In this document: in pieces, positions 1 through 8,084 of the stretch | How the letters are laid out: each line of letters starts with the position of its first letter | How positions within the stretch are numbered: the first letter of the stretch is position 1 | Assembly: GCA_964416305.1 (NCBI GenBank) | Contig: CAYQDM010000002.1 | Coordinates: 62,001-126,000 of the forward strand | Direction of reading: 5' to 3' | Length of the DNA: 64,000 bases | DNA from: Acidaminobacter sp964416305 | Lineage (GTDB): Bacteria; Bacillota; Clostridia; Peptostreptococcales; Acidaminobacteraceae | Translations under genes and position numbers: made by a program | Notes under the pieces: generated by a model | Databases searched by the model: none | Seen by the model: only the letters and a program-made list of their open reading frames with translations | What the model was told of the DNA's origin: nothing

Positions 1-437
1 ATTGAGCATGTGTTTTCATCCTCCTCCAGAATTTTTGTGATTGTCATTTCATATTTTCCGCCTTCCCGTCTCGCTTTGTCATTCCTGCGAATTATGAGAA
101 AGGTAAGAACCATCAAACTTATACCCGCTATTGCGCTCAACACCTCAACATTTTTCAGGTGGCTGAGCGTCAGCTGTATAAGGCCGATCCCTGCGAACAA
201 TGCGATCAAAGGGATCACATAAACTATGAAGGCTGCTGTCAGCACTTTTTCGTCAGACAGCTCAATTTCCACACGAGCGCCTACTTCTGCGCTGATGGGA
301 TTTTCCACCTCCACCGACATTTCCATATTTTCCTCGCCCAACTGGCAAGCGCCGCAATCCCCTCAGGCTGCGTGCCTAGTCAGTTGGACCACGGCTCTCT
401 GCCCTAAGGCCTCCGTGACTACACCATGTCTGATCAC
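1..437 (-). CDS. rseC: RseC/MucC-family redox membrane protein, candidate selenoprotein (partial, runs off the left edge)
   Basis: RseC-family proteins are small inner-membrane proteins with a Cys-rich N-terminus and two membrane spans; in E. coli RseC belongs to the SoxR-reducing system. Translation from GTG 437 begins VIRHGVVTEALGQRAVVQL and continues into RHAA-TGA-GDCGACQLGEEN, then VEIELSDEKVL, a span at about residues 68-92 and a second at about 100-120. A ribosome site AAAGGAG lies 10 nt upstream of the GTG. The TGA at 365-363 is codon 25. It sits where family members carry the first Cys of CxxCxxC, and the frame stays open and family-like on both sides. Reading TGA as selenocysteine gives UxxCxxC. 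A nonsense mutation or a base error is the alternative. A further ATG overlaps the end of the reading frame at position 9, suggesting a coupled downstream gene. Family call is firm; the Sec reading is inference. Confidence 0.72.
333..365 (-). promoter_or_regulatory. Candidate bacterial SECIS hairpin after the in-frame TGA of rseC
   Basis: Starting 13 nt after the TGA, CTTGCC (349-344) pairs with GGCGAG (338-333) around the loop AGTTG. The apical loop begins 20 nt after the TGA and has G as its second base. Known bacterial SECIS elements have a short stem, a small loop with a G in its first two positions, and a loop about 16-37 nt from the UGA, so this fits. Six base pairs is a weak stem and can occur by chance. 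Confidence 0.4.
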
Positions 438-486
438 TGATTTTACGCTCCTTTAATGCTTAAGGCCAATGAGGGTCTCTTTTGTA

Positions 487-520
487 GGTCTGACCCCGGC
501 TGTTCACCCCGGCTGTTCTG
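487..520. repeat. Motif A repeat pair downstream of aspS
   Basis: Just past the aspS stop there is GGTCTGACCCC (487-497) followed by CGGCTGTTCACCCCGGCTGT. On the minus strand this reads as an incomplete and a complete copy of the unit ACAGCCGGGGTCAGACCT. The same unit is tandemly repeated inside hemZ. This 100-base gap between rseC and aspS holds no gene. Confidence 0.7.
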
Positions 521-537
521 TCCATCCGACCGCGTCG

Positions 538-2334
538 TTATTCCTGAGCTGCAGCTTCTGCCTCAACTTCAGCACCCGCTGCCAGCTTCACCTGAACCGA
601 AAGCTCATCAAGTTGATCCTCATCCACCCAGGATGGCGCGTCTGTCATCAAACAGCTCGCATTCTGAGTTTTAGGAAAGGCAATAACTTCTCGAATATTT
701 TCACTGCCGGTAATCAACATGACGAGGCGATCCAATCCAAAGGCTATTCCGCCGTGAGGAGGTGTACCGTATTTAAACGCTTCAAGCAGGAATCCAAATT
801 TTTCTTGAGCCTTCTCATCAGAGAATCCCAGCGCCCTGAACATTCTCTTTTGAATCTCAGACTTGTGGATCCGAATACTTCCGCCGCCAATCTCAAAGCC
901 GTTCAAAACAATGTCATAGGCTTTCGCTCTTGCTGCCCCTGGGTCTGACCCCAGCAGTTCAAGATCTTCATCTCGTGGCGACGTAAACGGATGGTGTTTT
1001 GCGACAAAGCGCCCTGACTCCTCATCGTATTCAAAGAGTGGGAAGTCTGTCACCCACAGGAAATTAAAAGTGTCTTTCGGAATAATATCAAGCTTTTTCG
1101 CGACTTCTTGTCTGAGGCTTCCAAGGCTGTCAAAGACAATTTGAGGCTTGTCCGCCACAAAGACGAGAATGTCACCGGTTTCACCCTGCATTTTTGAGAC
1201 AAGCGCCGCCATTTGCTCTTCAGTAAAGAATTTTGCGATTGGCGAATTCAGACCATCCGCGCCTAACCGAATCCAGGCTAAACCCTTTGCGCCGTAAGTC
1301 TTTACGAACTCACCAAGTTTATCAATCTCTTTTCTGCTGATGTGATCCGATGCGCCTTTAAGGTTGATCCCGCGGACATCGCCTTCGTTCGCGACTGCGT
1401 CCGTGAAAACTTTAAACCCACAGTCAGCCACAATATCATTTAAGTGAACAAGTTCCAGCCCGTATCGCGTATCCGGCTTATCGCTGCCATAACGGGTCAT
1501 AGCCTCATCAAAGGTTAATCGTGGGAAAGGCAATGCAGGTCTGACCCCCATTGTCTCTTCCATAACCTTCGCCAATAACCTTTCATTCACTTCCATGACA
1601 TCTTCAGGCTCGACAAAAGACATCTCAATATCAATTTGCGTAAACTCCGGCTGACGATCTGCCCTTAAATCCTCATCCCTGAAGCACTTCGTTATTTGAT
1701 AATACTTGTCAAACCCTGACACCATCAAAATCTGCTTAAACAGCTGAGGTGATTGCGGTAAGGCATAAAACTTACCAGGATTGACACGGCTCGGTACCAA
1801 ATAGTCGCGAGCGCCTTCCGGCGTTGGCTTAGTCAACACAGGTGTTTCAAAATCAATAAAACCTTCCTGCTCGAGAAAATTCCGGACAATCTGAGTCACG
1901 CGGCTTCTAAGTCTCAGTTTTTGCTGCATCTTTGGCTTCCTGAGATCCAAGTAGCGATATTTTAACCTTAATCGTTCACCGGCGTCATCATCATCCTGAA
2001 CGTGAATAGGTGGGATCTCGGATTCGTTAATAATAATGAGATTATCTGCGAAAACTTCGATTCTTCCTGTCGGAATTGTATTATTGATAGATTCTCTCAA
2101 TCGAACTGTGCCCTGAACTTCAATGACGAATTCACCACGAAGCGTTTCTGCCAGATCAAAAGCCGCCTGTGATACTGTTGTGTCAAATACGATCTGAGCA
2201 ATCCCCTCCCGATCACGTAAATCAACAAAAATAAGTCCGCCAAGATTTCGCTTTCTTTGTACCCAACCCTTGAGTACAACCGTAGAACCAATGTGTTCAT
2301 CTCTCAGAACACCGCAATAATGTGTGCGTTTCAC
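538..2334 (-). CDS. aspS: Aspartate--tRNA ligase
   Basis: Class II aminoacyl-tRNA synthetase that charges tRNA-Asp in the cytoplasm. It shows an N-terminal OB-fold (KGWVQRKRNLGGLIFVDLRD), motif 2 (FRDEDLRADRQPEFTQIDIE), the bacterial GAD insertion in the middle, and motif 3 (GIAFGLDRLVMLITG) near the C-terminus. At about 600 residues the length is normal. In-frame starts exist at ATG 2349, ATG 2340 and GTG 2334. GGAGG at 2346-2342 is 8 nt before the GTG, so 2334 is preferred. The C-terminus carries an unusual Ala/Glu-rich tail (AGAEVEAEAAAQE). Two GGGTCTGACC-type motifs lie inside the gene (941-952, 1538-1549) and encode LGSDPG and MGVRPALP in different frames without disrupting it. A T-box leader lies upstream. 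Confidence 0.97.
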   Translation of the reverse strand: MKRTHYCGVLRDEHIGSTVVLKGWVQRKRNLGGLIFVDLRDREGIAQIVFDTTVSQAAFDLAETLRGEFVIEVQGTVRLRESINNTIPTGRIEVFADNLIIINESEIPPIHVQDDDDAGERLRLKYRYLDLRKPKMQQKLRLRSRVTQIVRNFLEQEGFIDFETPVLTKPTPEGARDYLVPSRVNPGKFYALPQSPQLFKQILMVSGFDKYYQITKCFRDEDLRADRQPEFTQIDIEMSFVEPEDVMEVNERLLAKVMEETMGVRPALPFPRLTFDEAMTRYGSDKPDTRYGLELVHLNDIVADCGFKVFTDAVANEGDVRGINLKGASDHISRKEIDKLGEFVKTYGAKGLAWIRLGADGLNSPIAKFFTEEQMAALVSKMQGETGDILVFVADKPQIVFDSLGSLRQEVAKKLDIIPKDTFNFLWVTDFPLFEYDEESGRFVAKHHPFTSPRDEDLELLGSDPGAARAKAYDIVLNGFEIGGGSIRIHKSEIQKRMFRALGFSDEKAQEKFGFLLEAFKYGTPPHGGIAFGLDRLVMLITGSENIREVIAFPKTQNASCLMTDAPSWVDEDQLDELSVQVKLAAGAEVEAEAAAQE

Positions 2335-2460
2335 AGCCATTCCCTCCATTTGATTATATTTGACTAAGATTAGAGAAAAACAGCCACCTGAACCTTGAAG
2401 TTATTTTAGTATTTAGAAAACATTTTAAGTCATATTTCATTTTTCTTCAAGTGAAATTTT

Positions 2461-2476
2461 GCGGGTCTGACCCCGC
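2461..2476. repeat. Motif A copy, near-palindromic, between the T-box and aspS
   Basis: GCGGGTCTGACCCCGC is a near-perfect inverted repeat with a one-base centre. It sits in a 250-base gap (2335-2583) between the T-box terminator and aspS that has no gene, so it would lie in the aspS mRNA leader. Confidence 0.75.
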
Positions 2477-2583
2477 ATGTTCAAGGCAGCCAAAAATATA
2501 GTTACTTTGTTACAAAATCTTCTCATTCCGGAAAATTGAATTCTGGATTTATTTGCCCCTCAGGATCGCACCATCCATACAAA

Positions 2584-2795
2584 TAAAAAAAACCCGTCAC
2601 TAAGCAATGCTTAGGGACGAGTTTGTATACCCGCGGTGCCACCCTAATTGGAATAAACCCTCTTATCGACACTCAAGACCTCACAAAACGGTTGTCCTTC
2701 ACTGACGTCATGGATCACCGGGCTTCCACCCGCCCCCGGTTCGCTGTTGGATATAACGCAGTTACTCTTTTCCGTAGCCTTGAATATTAAGTTAT
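2584..2795 (-). promoter_or_regulatory. T-box riboswitch leader controlling aspS
   Basis: The T-box signature AGGGTGGCACCGCGG is at 2645-2631 on the minus strand. It is followed by a terminator hairpin (arms in CTCGTCCCTAAGC and GCTTAGTGACGGG, 2621-2592) and a run of T. Upstream, GGATATAAC and GTTATATCC form a 9-bp stem, and AGCGAACC...GGTGGAAGCCCGG resembles the conserved mid-leader region. Such leaders read uncharged tRNA and permit readthrough when it binds. The aspS gene lies downstream, so tRNA-Asp is the likely ligand; the specifier codon was not assigned. Confidence 0.88.
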
Positions 2796-2799
2796 ATCC

Positions 2800-2828
2800 A
2801 TTATAGAGAATCACCCAAGTCGTGTCAA
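2800..2828 (-). promoter_or_regulatory. Sigma-A promoter for the T-box/aspS transcript
   Basis: TTGACA (2828-2823) and TATAAT (2805-2800) are separated by 17 bp, a perfect consensus match on the minus strand. The -35 box lies within the last codons of hemZ. Confidence 0.85.
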
Positions 2829-4409
2829 CCACTCTATTTTTTGCAAAATCATGTCGTCAATCCGACCAATATAATCCTCTACGCCTTTTGCATTTGCCAG
2901 TCGCTCGACACTGCCGTCCAAGTCTGAAACCAGCTTTGACACCGATCCGGCACCAATCGCTACAATAGAATGACGATCCCCCATCATCCTGATATTATAC
3001 AGACATTTGTGATCAGGCAGGGTCAGACCCACGTTCTCCAAATTCCCCACCATATTCTTCTGACGGTAGAGATAGTAAGGCTCATACCCAGCCTCAGCAA
3101 ATACCCCCAGCGAAGTCTCATACATCTGATCCACTTCAAAGGCAGAAGCCACAAGTCCTTGTTCATACTCAACCCGATCCTCATTCAGCCTCGACGCCCG
3201 CTTGACCGCGAGTGTGTGCACCGTAATATTTTCGGGACTCAAAGACCGAATCACTTCTGCCGTATGAGCGACGTCCTCAATCGTCTCCCCAGGCAGTCCC
3301 ACGATCAGATCCGCGTTGATCACTTCAAAACCTATCCCACGTGCCAACTTAAACGCCTCAATAATCGCAGCCGAATCGTGATCCCGCCCAATCCGCCTCA
3401 AAGTAGCATCCGACATAGTCTGAGGATTGATGCACACCCGACTGACCCCGTACCGCTTCATATCCCGCAGTTTCTTCTCTGTAATTGTATCCGGCCGCCC
3501 AGCCTCCACCGTATATTCCCGCAGCCCCCCAGCCGCCGGACTCAGTGGCTTTACCAGGTACCTGTCCACCGCGTCGAGCAGCCTCTCGAATTCCGTCTCA
3601 GTCAGGCTCGTAGGTGTCCCACCTCCAATATAAACGCAGTCCACCACATGCCCACGCTCTAAAAGAAATTTGCCGATGGTCACAATTTCCCCCACCATCG
3701 CCTCCAAATAAGCCGGCACCAAATGTCCTTTCTGCTTTAACGGATTGGACGGAAAACTGCAATACAAACACCTCGACACACAAAACGGAATGCATAAATA
3801 TAGAGACAGCCGCTCGTGGTCCCGTTTCAAAATATTCATTTCATGACCAGCCACCTTCATGGCCAGTTGAATTTTCTCTTCCGAAACCCGATAATGCCTT
3901 CTCAGATAATCGCGAATCTGAACCGTATCTTCAACCCCGGAATCAATTAAATCATGAACAATTTTTACAGGTCTGATCCCCGTTAAAATCCCCCACCCGA
4001 TTTTAGCTTTATACCGCTGCTGCATCAAATCAAAAAATGTTATTTTGACCATATTTTTTATGGGATTCTTACCAATAAAGTCATCCAGATCAGAAAATTT
4101 CAAATGAACTGTTGAATAACCCTCAGTACCCTCACCTTCCCCATCAAAATACGCCTCAATCCCTTCCGCATCCCTAATAAAATTAACAACTATGCAGGTC
4201 TGACCCCGTCTGTCCTCCAAAACACCCTCGCAGGTCTGACCCCGGCTGTCACCCTCGCAGGTCTGACCCCGGCTGTCCACTTTTTCCTCAACCTCTGCCC
4301 CCAAAACAAAGAGACCTGCGAGCACGCGCAGGTCTTGTAGGCAGCTGGTTTGGTCAAAGTTTGTCTCAAAGCCTTCAAAGCCCTCAAAATATACAGAAAT
4401 CCGGATCAA
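2811..4409 (-). CDS. hemZ: HemZ-type coproporphyrinogen III dehydrogenase-like radical SAM protein
   Basis: Radical SAM protein of the oxygen-independent coproporphyrinogen oxidase (HemN/HemZ) family. The cluster motif CIPFCVSRCLYCSF (CxxxCxxC) is near residue 207, followed by YIGGGTPTSL and VEAGRPDTITEKKL. The family acts in heme synthesis, although many clostridial HemZ proteins have no proven substrate. The start at 4409 overlaps the stop of the upstream MBL gene (ATGA), so the two are translationally coupled. The N-terminal region contains an unusual in-frame peptide repeat, DSRGQTCEG twice then DRRGQTC at about residues 45-71. It is encoded by three copies of the dispersed motif GGGGTCAGACC and lies before the conserved core. 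Confidence 0.9.
   Translation of the reverse strand: MIRISVYFEGFEGFETNFDQTSCLQDLRVLAGLFVLGAEVEEKVDSRGQTCEGDSRGQTCEGVLEDRRGQTCIVVNFIRDAEGIEAYFDGEGEGTEGYSTVHLKFSDLDDFIGKNPIKNMVKITFFDLMQQRYKAKIGWGILTGIRPVKIVHDLIDSGVEDTVQIRDYLRRHYRVSEEKIQLAMKVAGHEMNILKRDHERLSLYLCIPFCVSRCLYCSFPSNPLKQKGHLVPAYLEAMVGEIVTIGKFLLERGHVVDCVYIGGGTPTSLTETEFERLLDAVDRYLVKPLSPAAGGLREYTVEAGRPDTITEKKLRDMKRYGVSRVCINPQTMSDATLRRIGRDHDSAAIIEAFKLARGIGFEVINADLIVGLPGETIEDVAHTAEVIRSLSPENITVHTLAVKRASRLNEDRVEYEQGLVASAFEVDQMYETSLGVFAEAGYEPYYLYRQKNMVGNLENVGLTLPDHKCLYNIRMMGDRHSIVAIGAGSVSKLVSDLDGSVERLANAKGVEDYIGRIDDMILQKIEWLTRLG
4197..4275. repeat. Three motif A units inside hemZ, in frame
   Basis: Read on the minus strand, two identical 27-base units (GACAGCCGGGGTCAGACC then TGCGAGGGT) are followed by a third, diverged unit containing GACAGACGGGGTCAGACC. 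GGTCTGACCCC cores lie at 4197, 4233 and 4260. Because 27 is a multiple of three the hemZ frame is kept. Confidence 0.85.
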
Positions 4410-5038
4410 GTCCAGCGCCCCCTTAAAAACGGGTTGCCAAAACGCTCTTTGCTTATAGTGCTGGCAGGCCCATGTCCAGGCAGAACAATCAAATCATCAG
4501 ATCGTGTCAACAATTTATTGGCAATCGAGTCAATCAAAGTGTCATAATCGCCGCCAGTCAAATCCGTCCGTCCAATTGACCCTGCAAAAAGAGTATCCCC
4601 TGTGATCAAGAAATTCTCAACCATAAAACATACACCACCCATGGAATGCCCCGGCGTATGAATCACTTCCACCTTCAAATCGCCCACTGTCAAAAAATCG
4701 CCATCTTCAAAAGTAAAGTCCGGCTCAATCCCTACAGTCGGTCCGGTCATCTGGCTAGACAGATTGATGGATGCATTAGCCAGCATTTCGAGATCACCCT
4801 TATGCACGCCGACCTTCAGCGGATAATACTGTTTAAGTTCAGGCACCCCCATGATATGATCCCCATGGGCATGGGTCAGCAAAATATAAACCGGTTCAAT
4901 GTTGTTTTCTTCCAAATAACTGGATATTTTGTCAACACTGCCGCCTGGATCAACTATAATGCCTTTCCCCGTCGCTTCCGACGAGATTATATAGCAATTG
5001 GCAGCATAGACGCCCGCTGGAATTCTCTCAATTTTCAC
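4406..5038 (-). CDS. MBL-fold metallohydrolase (glyoxalase II-like)
   Basis: Small cytoplasmic metallo-beta-lactamase-fold hydrolase with the metal ligands THAHGDH, HTPGHSMGG, GDTLF and LPGHGP in order, close to YcbL/GloB-like enzymes. The true substrate is not readable from sequence; a hydroxyacylglutathione-type or other thioester is possible. Several in-frame GTG codons exist at the 5' end. GTG 5038 is preferred because AGGGAG sits 9 nt upstream, whereas GTG 5059 has no site. It overlaps hemZ by four bases, a pairing common in Firmicutes. Confidence 0.88.
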   Translation of the reverse strand: MKIERIPAGVYAANCYIISSEATGKGIIVDPGGSVDKISSYLEENNIEPVYILLTHAHGDHIMGVPELKQYYPLKVGVHKGDLEMLANASINLSSQMTGPTVGIEPDFTFEDGDFLTVGDLKVEVIHTPGHSMGGVCFMVENFLITGDTLFAGSIGRTDLTGGDYDTLIDSIANKLLTRSDDLIVLPGHGPASTISKERFGNPFLRGRWT

Positions 5039-5066
5039 AACAAAACACTCCCTATCCACATAAAAT

Positions 5067-5084
5067 AAGCGCCTAAAGGCGCTT
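5067..5084 (-). terminator. Hairpin, probable terminator after dtd
   Basis: AAGCGCC-TTTA-GGCGCTT is a perfect 7-bp stem with a four-base loop, followed on the minus strand by ATTTTAT. The T tract is weak. It lies 150 bases after dtd and just before the MBL gene. The gap 5085-5235 holds no gene. Confidence 0.45.
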
Positions 5085-5235
5085 ATAATCTTTTTCTTGC
5101 ACCGAGTTCATCAACTCGTGCAGCCTTACAACTTCTATACCCTAATGTCAGCTCAGGGCATCACTTTTCAAACAAAAAACAGCCAATCCAAACAACAAAT
5201 TTCGACAAAATCAAACCAAATTAACCCATTAAGCC

Positions 5236-5685
5236 CTAAAACAGTTTATGACTGTCCAGCAGAATCGTCACCGGCCCATCATTTAGAATATCCACCATCA
5301 TGTGCGCCTGAAACTGTCCGGTTTCCACCTTGACCCCCAGTGCCGCAATGCGCGACACCAAAGTCTCATACATGGCATTCGCCATCTCCGGTCTCGCCGC
5401 ATCCGTAAATCCAGGCCGGCGGCCCTTACGCGCATCCCCCAGCAAAGTAAACTGAGACACCACCAGCAGCTCACCGCCCACATCAAGAAGTGACAAATTC
5501 ATTTTCCCATCCGCGTCCTCAAAAATCCGAAGATTAGGAATCTTGTCCACCATGTAGTCCAGATCCTTCTCCGTATCCTTTTCCTCAACACCCAAAAGCA
5601 CCATCAGGCCATGACCAATCTCTCCGGTCACCCGCTCGTCCACAGTCACCGACGACCGCCTGACGCGCTGAATCACTGCGCGCAT
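5236..5685 (-). CDS. dtd: D-aminoacyl-tRNA deacylase
   Basis: Removes D-amino acids, and mischarged glycine, from tRNA. It starts MRAVIQRVRRSSVTV and contains the active-site signatures SQFTLLGD and the C-terminal NDGPVT motif. At 149 residues it is the normal family size. ATG 5685 is chosen over GTG 5688 because GGAGG is 6 nt upstream. It follows rel by about 20 bases, the conserved rel-dtd arrangement of Firmicutes. Confidence 0.97.
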   Translation of the reverse strand: MRAVIQRVRRSSVTVDERVTGEIGHGLMVLLGVEEKDTEKDLDYMVDKIPNLRIFEDADGKMNLSLLDVGGELLVVSQFTLLGDARKGRRPGFTDAARPEMANAMYETLVSRIAALGVKVETGQFQAHMMVDILNDGPVTILLDSHKLF

Positions 5686-5706
5686 CACAAACCTCCATAA
5701 TCAAAT

Positions 5707-7914
5707 CTAAGACGTCACCCGCTTGACCTCAATGATCTCCGGCATATTCTGGATCTTCTTGATCAGCTTCACCAGCTGCTCCGAATCATTGATCTCCACC
5801 GTCAGGTTAATAATCGCCATATTATTTTTCGTCAGCTTCGCGTTAACCCCCGTCACTGTCAGGTTGAACTCCGAAATCAACACGGTAATCTCCCCGAGCA
5901 GCCCCTTGCGGTCCGGCGCGATAATCTGAATCTCCGACGAATACGACACCTGTTTCCCGCGGTTGTCCCAGGACACCTCGATAAACCGGCTGTTCGCATC
6001 CTCCGTCTTCTCGAAATTCGTACAGTCCTTGCGGTGAATCGTCACACCCCGCCCCCGCGTGATATAGCCAATTATGTCATCCCCAGGCACCGGGCTGCAG
6101 CACTTTGCAAACCGAACCAGAATGTCATCATAACCTTCAAGGATAATACCATTAGCCGATGGTTTCGTTTTCCGCTCCTTACCCTCATGAATCTCACTGG
6201 AAACGTGCCCCCCAGCCGGGATATCGGTCGGCAGCAACGGTTTCTTCACCGTCGCCTTGTATTTTTCGCGAAGCTTCGGCACAATCTGATTCAACATGAT
6301 CCCGCCATAACCCAGCGCCGCGTACATATCTTCCACCGAATGCAAGCTTAAGCGAGACAAGATTGGCTCCAGCCACTCATCCTTCATAAGCTCCTTAACC
6401 TGAATTCCATTGCGCTTCACTTCACGCTCAAACATCTCGCGACCCTTATCAATATTTTCCTCGCGTCGCTCTTTCTTGAACCACTGTTTGATCTTATTCT
6501 TGGCCTGCGTACTCACCACGAATTTCAACCAGTCCCGGCTAGGCCCCTGGGATGCATTGGACGTCAAAATTTCGATAATCTGACCGTTTGCCAGCTTATA
6601 GTTCAGCGGCACAATCCGCCCGCTGACTTTCGCGCCAACGCATTTGTTGCCCACCGCGGAGTGTATCTTGTAGGCAAAATCCACCGGGGTCGAACCCACC
6701 GGCAGCTCAATAACTTCGCCATTTGGCGTAAAGACGAACACCTGATTCGTAAACAGGTCGATCTTCAGCGATTCCATGAACTCCCGCGGGTCGTTGAGAT
6801 CCCGCTGCCACTCCATCATCTGCCGCAGCCAGGCGAGACGCTTCTCCATGTCATCCTGACTTGTGTTCTCAATACCCTCTTTGTACTTCCAGTGAGCCGC
6901 GATACCAAACTCAGCGATCCGGTGCATCTCGGCCGTCCGAATCTGAATCTCAAACGGCTCACCTTGAGAGCCTATGACTGTGGTATGCAGAGACTGATAC
7001 ATATTGGGTTTCGGCATAGCAATGTAATCCTTGAATCTTCCCGGAATAGGCTTCCAAAGATTGTGCACGATCCCCAGCACCCCATAGCAGTCCTTAATGG
7101 AATCCACCAGTACCCGGATCGCCGTCAAATCGTAGATCTCTTCAAAATTCTTGTTTTGATAAATCATTTTCTTATAAATACTATAGAAATTCTTCGGTCT
7201 ACCGACGATCTCACATTCAATCTGTACTTCCTTCAGCGCTTCTCGGATGTCCTTGATAACGCTGTTGATATAGCTTTCACGCTCTTCCCGCTTACGGTTG
7301 ACCTTCGTCACCAGGTCATAGTAACCTTCCGGATCCAAATACAAAAAGCTGAGATCCTCAAGTTCCCATTTCAAGCGCGAAATACCGAGCCTGTGGGCGA
7401 TTGGCGCGTAAATCTCCAGCGTCTCCTGAGCCTTCTCGCGCTTCTTGGAATCCGTCATGTATTTGAGCGTCCGCATGTTGTGCAGCCGGTCCGCCAGTTT
7501 GATCAAGATGACCCGAATGTCCTTGGCCATAGCCAGAAACATCTTTCTGAGATTCTCTGCCTGCGCTTCTTCTTTCGTCTCATACTGAATTTGACCGAGC
7601 TTGGTCACCCCGTCCACCAGCAGCGCCACCTGACGGCCAAACTCCTTCTCCAGCTCCCCGAAGGTGTAGCGCGTATCCTCAATGACATCATGAAGCAGCC
7701 CCGCGATTACAGTATCCTCATCGAGTTCCAGCTCCGCCAGAATCAGTGATACCTGCACCGGGTGCGTAAAATAAGATTCCCCCGACTTCCTGAACTGTCC
7801 GCTGTGGGCGGACTCCCCAAACTGATACGCCTTGATGATGCGGTCCATATTCAGGTAAGGATTAAATTGTTCCAGCTTCATAATAAAACTTTCCAGGTTC
7901 ATCTCGTTCACCAC
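5707..7914 (-). CDS. rel: Bifunctional (p)ppGpp synthetase/hydrolase Rel
   Basis: Makes and degrades the stringent-response alarmone in the cytoplasm. Domains in order are an HD hydrolase (FTHPVQVS...LLHDVIEDT at about 50-80), a synthetase with YSIYKKM and GRFKDYIAMPKPNMYQSLHT, a TGS domain (VFTPNGEVIELPVGSTPVDFAY), a Cys-containing region (FAKCCSPVPGDDIIGY) and a C-terminal ACT domain. At 735 residues it is a full-length long RSH protein with both catalytic sites apparently intact. GTG at 7914 or 7911 and ATG at 7902 are alternative starts; AGAAGG lies just upstream. apt lies before it, with a terminator between, and dtd after it. Confidence 0.96.
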   Translation of the reverse strand: MVNEMNLESFIMKLEQFNPYLNMDRIIKAYQFGESAHSGQFRKSGESYFTHPVQVSLILAELELDEDTVIAGLLHDVIEDTRYTFGELEKEFGRQVALLVDGVTKLGQIQYETKEEAQAENLRKMFLAMAKDIRVILIKLADRLHNMRTLKYMTDSKKREKAQETLEIYAPIAHRLGISRLKWELEDLSFLYLDPEGYYDLVTKVNRKREERESYINSVIKDIREALKEVQIECEIVGRPKNFYSIYKKMIYQNKNFEEIYDLTAIRVLVDSIKDCYGVLGIVHNLWKPIPGRFKDYIAMPKPNMYQSLHTTVIGSQGEPFEIQIRTAEMHRIAEFGIAAHWKYKEGIENTSQDDMEKRLAWLRQMMEWQRDLNDPREFMESLKIDLFTNQVFVFTPNGEVIELPVGSTPVDFAYKIHSAVGNKCVGAKVSGRIVPLNYKLANGQIIEILTSNASQGPSRDWLKFVVSTQAKNKIKQWFKKERREENIDKGREMFEREVKRNGIQVKELMKDEWLEPILSRLSLHSVEDMYAALGYGGIMLNQIVPKLREKYKATVKKPLLPTDIPAGGHVSSEIHEGKERKTKPSANGIILEGYDDILVRFAKCCSPVPGDDIIGYITRGRGVTIHRKDCTNFEKTEDANSRFIEVSWDNRGKQVSYSSEIQIIAPDRKGLLGEITVLISEFNLTVTGVNAKLTKNNMAIINLTVEINDSEQLVKLIKKIQNMPEIIEVKRVTS

Positions 7915-7967
7915 ACCTTCTGTGACATGCTAACACTGTCATCCAACATTATTTAAAAGATTGTTTC

Positions 7968-7980
7968 AGCCGATGGTCAC
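7968..7980. repeat. Motif B copy (GCCGATGGTCAC) in the rel-apt gap
   Basis: AGCCGATGGTCAC lies in noncoding DNA between rel and apt. The same 10-13 base word recurs in other gene gaps of the window (27623, 50366, 54061). Confidence 0.5.
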
Positions 7981-8001
7981 TTTACCCCATCCCCGCTTTC
8001 T

Positions 8002-8034
8002 AAAAAGGCCCGCTAGAAATAAACTCCTGCGGGC
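8002..8034 (-). terminator. Intrinsic terminator after apt
   Basis: GCCCGC (8034-8029) pairs with GCGGGC (8013-8008) on the minus strand, followed by CTTTTT. It lies about 50 bases after the apt stop. Confidence 0.75.
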
Positions 8035-8084
8035 TTCAGGGGCAACTTACGCGTTGAAAACCCTGAGGTTCGTAATCTATTGAA

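Noticed and set aside
2644..2832. 62-residue minus-strand ORF
   Set aside because: It lies entirely within the T-box leader and its promoter; no ribosome site and no family match.
6661..7749. Long plus-strand ORF of 362 codons opposite rel
   Set aside because: Antisense shadow of a highly conserved gene; the translation resembles no family. The same applies to plus-strand ORFs at 52045-52911 and 56109-56921.
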